Shown here: in pieces, positions 41,018 through 47,080 of the stretch
How positions within the stretch are numbered: the stretch's first letter is position 1
Layout: every line of letters starts with the position of its first letter
Assembly: GCA_018645405.1 (NCBI GenBank)
Contig: JABGOQ010000057.1
Span: 1-47,080 of the forward strand
DNA length: 47,080 nt
Source of the DNA: Anaerolineae bacterium
GTDB taxonomy: Bacteria; Chloroflexota; Anaerolineae; Anaerolineales; Villigracilaceae
Reading direction: 5' to 3'
Notes under the pieces: generated by a model
What the model saw: the letters and a program-made list of their open reading frames with translations, nothing else
The model's database searches: none
What the model was told of the DNA's origin: nothing
Translations under genes and position numbers: made by a program

Positions 41018-42700
41018 ATGTCCGCAAAAAAGATCGTACTAAATAGCATGTTGCTTGCTGCTTTCATTCTGAGTGCTTGTGGTGGCGCATTCAGTGCACC
41101 CGCCGAACCAGCTGAAGAATCTCCAGCATCGCCCTCGCGTATTGAAGAATATGAAGAGTCGCCTGCTGCGGAAGAGCCCGTTGCCGAAGAACCAGCTACA
41201 GCAGATTATAGTTCTGGGGAATCTTATTCGGGGCAATCTGCCGAGGGTAGCGCGCCGAGCTACTCGGGTAGCAATCAACCCCAAAGCACACCCTCCGCTC
41301 CGTTTCGAGAGCAAAAGAGCGATGGCGAGCCAACCGATATGTTTTTCGAAAACTATGGCACGAATCCCATTATTGATACCGATGACGATCATCTTTCTAC
41401 CTTCGCCCTTGATGTAGATACCGGCTCTTATACCATCATGCGTAATTATCTGAATGATGGTAATTTGCCGCCCAAAAACTCTGTGCGTGTCGAAGAATAT
41501 ATCAATTATTTCGAGCAGGGCTACGAACAGCCCTCTGCGCGTCAGGCTTTCGCCATCCATCTCGATGGCGCACCCTCGCCTTTTACGCAAACTGAACGCT
41601 ACGAAATGTTGCGCGTAGGCATTCAGGGTTACGATGTCTCCAACAGGGAGCGCAAGGATGTTTCGCTGACTTTTGTGATCGATGTTTCAGGCTCGATGGA
41701 TATGGATAATCGGTTGGGATTAGTAAAACGTTCGCTGGAAATGCTCGTGGAGCAACTGGGACGAAGGGATAGTGTCAGCATTATCGTTTATGGATCGAAC
41801 GCCCGCGTCGTCCTTGACCCGACACCTGCTTCCGCTAAAGGAGAGATTCTCTCGGCGATTTACAATTTACGCTCCGAAGGCTCAACCAATGCCGAAGCCG
41901 GTATAAAGCTGGGATATAAAACCGCCATGCGCGCCTATAACCCTGATGGCATCAATCGTGTTATTCTCTGCTCAGACGGCGTTGCTAATGTCGGCAAGGT
42001 TGAAGCAAATGCCATCCTGGACGAAGTTCACGGCTACGTGGAAGAAGGCATCACGATGGCGACCTTTGGCTTTGGTATGGATAATTACAACGATACCCTT
42101 ATGGAACAACTCGCTGATAATGGAGATGGTTTCTATGCCTATATTGACGATACCAACGAAGCCAGACGCCTCTTCGTGGACGATCTAACCAGCACCCTCC
42201 AAACCATCGCGATGGATGCCAAGGTGCAGGTTGATTTCAACCCCGAAGTTGTCTCGCGTTACCGCTTGGTCGGCTACGAAAACCGTGATGTGGCGGACGA
42301 AGATTTCCGCGATAACAGCGTGGATGCAGGTGAGATCGGTGCAGGCCATTCAGTTACAGCCCTATATGAAATCAAGCTCTATCGCGAAGCTTATGGCCGT
42401 GTTGCGACTGTCCACATGCGTTGGGAAGACCCGGATACGCATCAGGTTGTGGAAATAGAGAAAGATATATATGCTGGAGATTTTGAGAGAGAATTTCGTG
42501 ATGCCGATCCCTACTTCCAGCGTGCGGTTGTGGTTGCCGAATATGCCGAAATTCTCGGTGATAGCTACTGGGCAGAAGATAGTGATCTAGGCGATGTCTA
42601 CGATGAAGCCCGCTGGCTGGAAGATTATTTTGACAGAGAAGATGAGATGGAAGAGTTCGTAGATTTGGTGAAGCAGGCACGTAAGGAGATACGCTGGTAG
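41018..42700 (+). CDS. VWA/DUF3520 lipoprotein (YfbK-like)
   Basis: 560 residues, excellent SD AAGGAGGAG. Lipobox LSAC (Cys21), then a Pro/Glu/Ser-rich linker to about 105. The von Willebrand-associated N-terminal region follows (FALDVDTGSYTIMRNYLNDGNLPPKNSVRVEEYINYF). The VWA domain (about 215-395) has a complete MIDAS start, DVSGS at Asp222/Ser224/Ser226, and later SDGVANVG. The C-terminal DUF3520 (about 395-560) completes the layout of YfbK-type proteins. VWA domains bind partners through a metal; this one should face the outside, lipid-anchored. The 3' third is duplicated at 43439-43951. Confidence 0.92.
   Translation: MSAKKIVLNSMLLAAFILSACGGAFSAPAEPAEESPASPSRIEEYEESPAAEEPVAEEPATADYSSGESYSGQSAEGSAPSYSGSNQPQSTPSAPFREQKSDGEPTDMFFENYGTNPIIDTDDDHLSTFALDVDTGSYTIMRNYLNDGNLPPKNSVRVEEYINYFEQGYEQPSARQAFAIHLDGAPSPFTQTERYEMLRVGIQGYDVSNRERKDVSLTFVIDVSGSMDMDNRLGLVKRSLEMLVEQLGRRDSVSIIVYGSNARVVLDPTPASAKGEILSAIYNLRSEGSTNAEAGIKLGYKTAMRAYNPDGINRVILCSDGVANVGKVEANAILDEVHGYVEEGITMATFGFGMDNYNDTLMEQLADNGDGFYAYIDDTNEARRLFVDDLTSTLQTIAMDAKVQVDFNPEVVSRYRLVGYENRDVADEDFRDNSVDAGEIGAGHSVTALYEIKLYREAYGRVATVHMRWEDPDTHQVVEIEKDIYAGDFEREFRDADPYFQRAVVVAEYAEILGDSYWAEDSDLGDVYDEARWLEDYFDREDEMEEFVDLVKQARKEIRW
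42314..42584 (+). repeat. 271-bp tract identical to 43562-43832
   Basis: Read by eye, every base matches the copy at 43562-43832 (constant offset 1248 bp). Outside the tract the two copies differ: upstream in many codons, downstream sharply. It lies in the DUF3520 coding part. Confidence 0.9.
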
Positions 42701-42720
42701 ATCGGAAGATTGAGAAAGAA

Positions 42721-42750
42721 AAAAGCGGAGAGAAAAAACTCTCCGCTTTT
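42721..42750. terminator. Bidirectional terminator after the VWA gene
   Basis: 12-bp perfect stem (AAAAGCGGAGAG at 42721-42732 with CTCTCCGCTTTT at 42739-42750), A-rich on the left and T-rich on the right, lying between convergent genes. Confidence 0.85.
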
Positions 42751-42774
42751 CGTGTTTTGGTTAATTTTTAAAAA

Positions 42775-43287
42775 CTATTGAGGTTGCTGAACGCAAATCC
42801 CAAGCGTTGCTTCAACATCATTAAACCATTTATATCTTGTCGTAACGCCGACAACATATTCATTCTTAGCTATAGATTCGTGGTCGGGGTATTTGGCGAA
42901 CTCGAATGGGGAAAATTTGATAAAATTCCACTCTTCGGCATCAAAGGTACTCCACTGTTGCATTTTTCCACTCGTTGACGCAATCACCTTTTCGTTGTGA
43001 TTGCGTAAAGGAACACTTTCGTTCAGTAGTGTAACTTTATAGGTAAAGTGCTTGCGACGAATGGGCCATAGGCAGTTCCCATTCCATGCATATTGACAGT
43101 ATTCATAATAGTAAAATGACCATTCAACAACGTTTTGTTCTTTGGATATGAAACAGTCTTTGTCGGATTGTGAAACGTTTACTTCTGCCGATTCTGCTCT
43201 GGATGGAGAAATTTCTAGAAATAGCGCAATTAGGATCAATGCTCCAATTGCCATAAAAATTCTACGTTGCTTTGTTTTATTTGTCAT
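42775..43287 (-). CDS. Exported protein of unknown function
   Basis: 170 residues; AGGA precedes the ATG. An N-terminal signal or anchor (MTNKTKQRRIFMAIGALILIALFLEI, about 10-26) ends near SRAESAE. The mature part is rich in Tyr and Trp, with four Cys residues that could form disulfides outside the cell. Motifs: WSFYYYEYCQYAWNGNCLWPIRRKHFTYKVTLLNE and VGVTTRYKWFNDVEATLGICVQQPQ. No family recognised. It sits between the VWA gene and its broken copy, in the opposite direction. Confidence 0.65.
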   Translation of the reverse strand: MTNKTKQRRIFMAIGALILIALFLEISPSRAESAEVNVSQSDKDCFISKEQNVVEWSFYYYEYCQYAWNGNCLWPIRRKHFTYKVTLLNESVPLRNHNEKVIASTSGKMQQWSTFDAEEWNFIKFSPFEFAKYPDHESIAKNEYVVGVTTRYKWFNDVEATLGICVQQPQ

Positions 43288-43393
43288 AAGATTATCCTAA
43301 ATTTCCCCAGTTATACTGGATAATGTTAAATATTGGAATGCTCATTTTTGATCGGTTTAGTGTATTAAAAAAACTATACTGTATTGCAGTGGG

Positions 43394-43951
43394 ATGCCAG
43401 TAGTCGAAACCAAGAAGCGAAGCTTAAAAGTTTTTCTTAGCACCTTCCAAGCCATCGCGATGGATGCAAAAGTACAGGTTGATTTCAACCTCGAAGTTGT
43501 TTCACGCTACCGCTTGGTAGGCTACAAAAACCGCGATATTGTCGATGAAGATTTCCGCGACAACAGCGTGGATGCAGGTGAGATCGGTGCAGGCCATTCA
43601 GTTACAGCCCTATATGAAATCAAGCTCTATCGCGAAGCTTATGGCCGTGTTGCGACTGTCCACATGCGTTGGGAAGACCCGGATACGCATCAGGTTGTGG
43701 AAATAGAGAAAGATATATATGCTGGAGATTTTGAGAGAGAATTTCGTGATGCCGATCCCTACTTCCAGCGTGCGGTTGTGGTTGCCGAATATGCCGAAAT
43801 TCTCGGTGATAGCTACTGGGCAGAAGATAGTGGTCTAGGCGATGTTTACGAAGCAGCATGGCGGTTGGGAAAATTCTTCGGTCGCGACGACCCGATGCAT
43901 GAATTTATGGAGTTGGTGGAGAAGGCGCAAAGAGAAGGAGGATGGTGGTAG
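43394..43951 (+). pseudogene. Truncated copy of the VWA gene's DUF3520 region
   Basis: From about 43439 the frame parallels residues 392-560 of the VWA lipoprotein with no indel until near the C-terminus, and ends with its own version of the tail (HEFMELVEKAQREGGWW). The signal peptide, linker and VWA domain are missing. The first 15 codons from ATG 43394 are unrelated sequence without a ribosome-binding site. It therefore looks like the 3' end of a second gene copy whose 5' part was lost. An uninterrupted frame means a 185-residue DUF3520-only protein cannot be excluded. Confidence 0.75.
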
Positions 43952-43983
43952 CATTACGTGAAACGTGAAGACGTATAGCATGA

Positions 43984-44020
43984 AAAGATACCGAGTTTTT
44001 TGGAATAACTCGGTATCTTT
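43984..44020. terminator. Bidirectional terminator
   Basis: 14-bp perfect stem (AAAGATACCGAGTT at 43984-43997, reverse complement at 44007-44020), 9-nt loop, between the VWA remnant and the TPR gene. Confidence 0.85.
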
Positions 44021-44030
44021 GTTTAAAAAA

Positions 44031-45596
44031 CTACCCCCAATACAAGAGTGGAAGACGTAATGTTTTGAAAACCAAAGGAGCTTTTAGCCAATCTTCCGAG
44101 CCTAAATCGTCTAAAAGTCGAATAGCCTCATCGCGTAGATTTTCATCTTGATGACAATCAGCCAACGTCAGCAATGCTCCAGCTTCATTAAACCTGCGGG
44201 AGTGCTTTTTTGCCAGCGTGCGCACTGCTTCTGCGTAACGGACTTTAGACGATAGATCTTTTTGCAACTCGCTCATACTACGTAAAGCTACGATTTCCAG
44301 CAAATGGGCATTTGTTTTTTTTGCTATCGATAACGTTTTTTCAGCGTACTCAAGAGCACTGTCAGTATCACCTAGCCCATCCATAGCCCAAGCCATATTA
44401 GCACAAGCGACTCCTGTACCGATATGAAATTGCATTTCTTCTGTATAGGCAAGGTATTGGCTAATGCGTTGGTGGGCATCTTGGAAATCCCCAAGATAAA
44501 TTTGTGTATAGCCAATATTGGCATTGGCTCGTTCGGCTTCAGCTCGATTATTTATCAATTGGCTTAACCTGTGGTGTTGCTCCATCAGTGCTATTGCTTG
44601 CGCTAATCTTCCGCGCAAAAATTTAACTAGCCCGAGATTTCCTGTTTGAATGGCTTGCCATTGAAAGGCTTTGATTTCTTCTGCCATGCTGATGCTGGAT
44701 TGTAGTATTTTTTCAGCTTGCTTGTATTTCCCCGTGCTCCAGAAGATGAGACCTATATATCCTTTAGAATAGACTTGCGATGCTTGGTCTCCCCAGTTTT
44801 TGAAAATCTCTGTGGCTTTCTCAAAATCAGCGATGGCGAGATCACTTTTTTCAGCAGTCCAATAAGTGGCTCCACGACGATTATATATTTGAGCGATAAG
44901 GGGATTGTCTTCATCCAGGCTTTCGCTTGCTAAAGCATATGCCTTCTGGATAGTAGTGACGGCATCATTTTCCAGCTTCATACGTCGCAAAACATCTGTT
45001 TTTTTCAGCAGAAATTCAACTTCTAATGCTTGAAAAACTTTCTCTGGGAGTTGGTTTTTCTTTACGTATAGGGCTTCTTCTAATGCGGTGATCGCATTTA
45101 TTCGATCGCCTATAAGCCCAAGGTCTTTCTCTGCTTCAAAGACGGCCATTTCTGCTTTGAAGACCATTTCTGGGTTGTGATGGGAGGTTGCCAAATGGAG
45201 GGCTTTCTTAGCACCTAAAAGGGCTTTTTTTGCATCGCCCCCGATGATCAATATTTCTGATTGTGTTAGTGCTAACCAAATTAGACTATTAATTTCTTCT
45301 GCTTCTTGCGCAATTTTAGTGACTTTATCCATGACAAGCATCCACTCTGTCCATTTTCCCCACCAGAGGGGGAGTGGATGTAAGGTGCGCACAAAATCTA
45401 TCAGAGCAAAGCGCGTAGCAGGGTCGGGATGAGAAATCCCTTCATCAAAAATGGCTAAGATGCTACCGAAATGATTGATAAGAGTATCAGGTGCCTTTTT
45501 GTTTTTTTTAATAAGCGAGATAAGAAGATGGATCTGTCTCGTTATTGAATTGGCATAAAAAGATTGCCAGTGTGTATTCTCTGTGGCACTGATCAT
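44031..45596 (-). CDS. TPR-repeat protein, partner of the upstream NB-ARC ATPase
   Basis: 521 residues, almost all helical. From about residue 100 the sequence runs through about ten tetratricopeptide-like repeats (for example NPLIAQIYNRRGATYWTAEKSDLAIADFEKATEIF, ADFEKA, QAIQTGNLGLVKFLRGRLAQAIALMEQHHRL, GVACANMAWAMDGLGDTDSALEYAEKTLSIA). The start overlaps the NB-ARC stop by 4 bases (ATGA). In STAND regulators the NTPase and the TPR sensor are usually one polypeptide, so this looks like the sensor half of a split protein. The ligand is unknown. Confidence 0.85.
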   Translation of the reverse strand: MISATENTHWQSFYANSITRQIHLLISLIKKNKKAPDTLINHFGSILAIFDEGISHPDPATRFALIDFVRTLHPLPLWWGKWTEWMLVMDKVTKIAQEAEEINSLIWLALTQSEILIIGGDAKKALLGAKKALHLATSHHNPEMVFKAEMAVFEAEKDLGLIGDRINAITALEEALYVKKNQLPEKVFQALEVEFLLKKTDVLRRMKLENDAVTTIQKAYALASESLDEDNPLIAQIYNRRGATYWTAEKSDLAIADFEKATEIFKNWGDQASQVYSKGYIGLIFWSTGKYKQAEKILQSSISMAEEIKAFQWQAIQTGNLGLVKFLRGRLAQAIALMEQHHRLSQLINNRAEAERANANIGYTQIYLGDFQDAHQRISQYLAYTEEMQFHIGTGVACANMAWAMDGLGDTDSALEYAEKTLSIAKKTNAHLLEIVALRSMSELQKDLSSKVRYAEAVRTLAKKHSRRFNEAGALLTLADCHQDENLRDEAIRLLDDLGSEDWLKAPLVFKTLRLPLLYWG

Positions 45597-47080
45597 GAGC
45601 TCTCGTTATTCCCCCATCCGCGCAAAATATCGGTATGCAAAAAGGTTGTCGTTAAACGATGGATGCGGTAAAGAGGCTCTTCAATTGTCCCTAAAAATTC
45701 AATTAAAGAAAGCCGTTTTAGCTGCTCTAAACCTTGATCAAACTCCTCATCTCTAAGAGCGTTTATTTCACAAATCCATTCGCGGTTTTCACCATCTGGA
45801 GAAACGATGAGCATGGCGATCAGCAGTCGTTTGCCTGTGTCATCGAGCAAGTCCCACGCTTGCCTGTAGATATAGCTATACATATTTTGAGCGTTTTCTT
45901 CTCCTAAACGCAGTTGACGGATAATGCTTCTCGCCGGAAGAAAACCAAATTGAGCGGTGGCAAGTTTGAGGACAAGAGGGATCCCGCCGATGACATCGTA
46001 GAGGGATGAGATAGTTTTATATGGCAAAGAAAGCGTTAATCCGATGCGCTTGATCTCTCTATCCACAAGCGTATAGCTGTCTTCAAGAGAGAGTTCGGGG
46101 ATGCGGAAGGTGCGCAGTTTGGGATATTGGCTCAGGCTTTTGCGGCTTGTAAAAAGAAATTTTGATTTCCCTATAATTTTGAGCAATTCAGGGACGAGTT
46201 TGTCTACATCGTTGAGGGTTTCAAGGTTGTCGATAATGACCAGAAAATGATATTGGCTAAATAGTTTTTTCAACCCATCTAATTTATCTTGCGTAGATAA
46301 ACCAGAAAGATGGCTTTGCCCAAGCTGATGAGCAAGACGAGCGACTATATCATCGATCGTAGAGGCAAAATTATCAACGGAGGCAATTTCACCGAAGGGG
46401 GATAATTCTTTTTGGATGGCACTCACCCAGGCGTAGCCCTCAAAGCTGGATTTTTGATATTGTTCTTGAAGCAAATGCTGGGCAATGAAAGTTTTGCCGA
46501 TCCCGCCAATCCCCTCGATGCTGATGGCTTGAGAAAGATCGCTATTGAGCAGCAAGTGGTTGATTTCGGAGAGAATGGTGTCGATACCGATTACCTGATT
46601 TCTTGGCACGGTCGGGAAATGATCTTGCAGGTTTTTTCCAGTATGGTTTCTTTCGTTTTTATCAAGCTCGGCTTTTATTTGAATGCTGAAATTTTCGAAT
46701 CCCTTCAATAAATAACGGCGGAGTGTGCGGGGAGAAATGCGGCAATTTGTAGCGAGTTCGTCTACAGTGTATTTTCTGAGAGCGAGATAGCGAGAGTGGA
46801 TTAATGCAAAATATTGTGTGTCGGATGGCGGCGTACGAAAGAGTTCTTTTAATTCGACCAGTACCCGCTCTCGATTTTGGCTTGCTACCGCCTTCAAAAA
46901 GGATGCCGATAATTTTCCTTGGACGCGTTGATAGAGCATCTCGCGAAGATACAGCTGAGACTGCTCAAGCGACTGTGATTCTGTGGGCATATAATTTAAA
47001 GTAGCTAAATCTTCTTCTGAGAAATCGCTTTTCTGCCATTTTTTGAGCAGGGTTTCAATAAATTGTGGAGTGATTTTTTC
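45593..47080 (-). CDS. NB-ARC (STAND) ATPase with N-terminal HTH, 5' end beyond window
   Basis: The first Met inside the window is at 46990, but the frame stays open to 47080. Those 30 codons (KITPQFIETLLKKWQKSDF, SEEDLATLNY) read like normal protein, so the gene probably starts off the right edge. From Met46990 (465 residues): an N-terminal region with a helix-turn-helix (YTVDELATNCRISPRTLRRYLLKGFENF, about 73-100). The NB-ARC core follows: Walker A GIGGIGKT, Walker B FLVIIDNLET, a sensor Arg in FLFTSRKSL, and the GLPL-like GIPLVLKLA. A winged-helix-like end comes last (LLDDTGKRLLIAMLIVSP...LSLIEFLG). STAND ATPases switch between ADP and ATP forms on sensing a signal. The TPR sensor is encoded by the overlapping next gene. 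Confidence 0.85.
   Translation of the reverse strand, partial: EKITPQFIETLLKKWQKSDFSEEDLATLNYMPTESQSLEQSQLYLREMLYQRVQGKLSASFLKAVASQNRERVLVELKELFRTPPSDTQYFALIHSRYLALRKYTVDELATNCRISPRTLRRYLLKGFENFSIQIKAELDKNERNHTGKNLQDHFPTVPRNQVIGIDTILSEINHLLLNSDLSQAISIEGIGGIGKTFIAQHLLQEQYQKSSFEGYAWVSAIQKELSPFGEIASVDNFASTIDDIVARLAHQLGQSHLSGLSTQDKLDGLKKLFSQYHFLVIIDNLETLNDVDKLVPELLKIIGKSKFLFTSRKSLSQYPKLRTFRIPELSLEDSYTLVDREIKRIGLTLSLPYKTISSLYDVIGGIPLVLKLATAQFGFLPARSIIRQLRLGEENAQNMYSYIYRQAWDLLDDTGKRLLIAMLIVSPDGENREWICEINALRDEEFDQGLEQLKRLSLIEFLGTIEEPLYRIHRLTTTFLHTDILRGWGNNESS

Noticed and set aside
42372..43859. Minus-strand frames with identical sequence (42372-42680 and 43620-43859)
   Set aside because: They are antisense shadows of the duplicated DUF3520 tract; their identity reflects the duplication only.

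Overview
The window looks like chromosome of a Chloroflexota bacterium, most likely class Anaerolineae. This is inferred from the gene families: a huge DUF11/SdrD_B surface protein ending in a sortase, an ECF sigma factor paired with a DUF5667/DUF5666 membrane protein, VanW, LytR-CpsA-Psr and Yip1 proteins, GAF-rich SpoIIE phosphatases, a small bacterial SRP RNA, and many palindromic intergenic repeats. No rRNA, tRNA, CRISPR array or intact transposase was seen.

Layout. 1-3.2 kb: 3' end of a MurA-like gene, convergent murJ, and an FkbM methyltransferase. 3.2-7.0 kb: exported proteins (phospholipase-D-like lipoprotein, trypsin-like protease with a C-terminal lectin-like domain, Asp/Asn/Ser-repeat lipoprotein). 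7.1-10.3 kb: a GT-C-like membrane protein, then an ECF sigma factor overlapping a putative membrane anti-sigma factor with a very acidic outer tail. 10.4-18.1 kb: a HerA-like ATPase, an ICMT/NnrU-like membrane protein, a VanW protein, Trm112-like and HEAT-repeat ORFs separated by one in-frame UAG, and an LCP ligase. 18.2-19.6 kb (minus strand): the SRP RNA with a consensus promoter, followed by two related single-pass membrane proteins. 19.8-28.9 kb: a 3034-residue adhesin-like protein with an LPSTG motif directly before its own C-terminal sortase domain, behind a leader that appears to be a transcription attenuator. 29-33.3 kb: a STAS anti-anti-sigma protein and a 1216-residue protein joining an RsbW-type kinase, about five GAF domains and a PP2C phosphatase. 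33.4-38.6 kb (minus strand): uvrC, a response regulator, a 54-residue membrane protein, prfA, prmC and tsaC. 38.8-44 kb: Yip1 protein, CinA-type amidohydrolase, nucleosidase, VWA/DUF3520 lipoprotein, an orphan exported protein and a broken second copy of the VWA gene's 3' end. 44-47.08 kb (minus strand): a TPR protein and an NB-ARC ATPase that together resemble a split STAND regulator; the ATPase ORF runs off the right edge.

Most promising leads: (i) adhesin, sortase signal and sortase in one chain, under a possible pseudoknotted attenuator; (ii) the partner-switch cassette with kinase and opposing phosphatase in one polypeptide; (iii) a 146-bp MITE-like element that inserted into the terminator hairpin of the adhesin gene, with an 8-bp target duplication; (iv) a 271-bp identical tract between the VWA gene and its broken copy, suggesting gene conversion. 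All calls come from reading the sequence by eye, and no database search was run.
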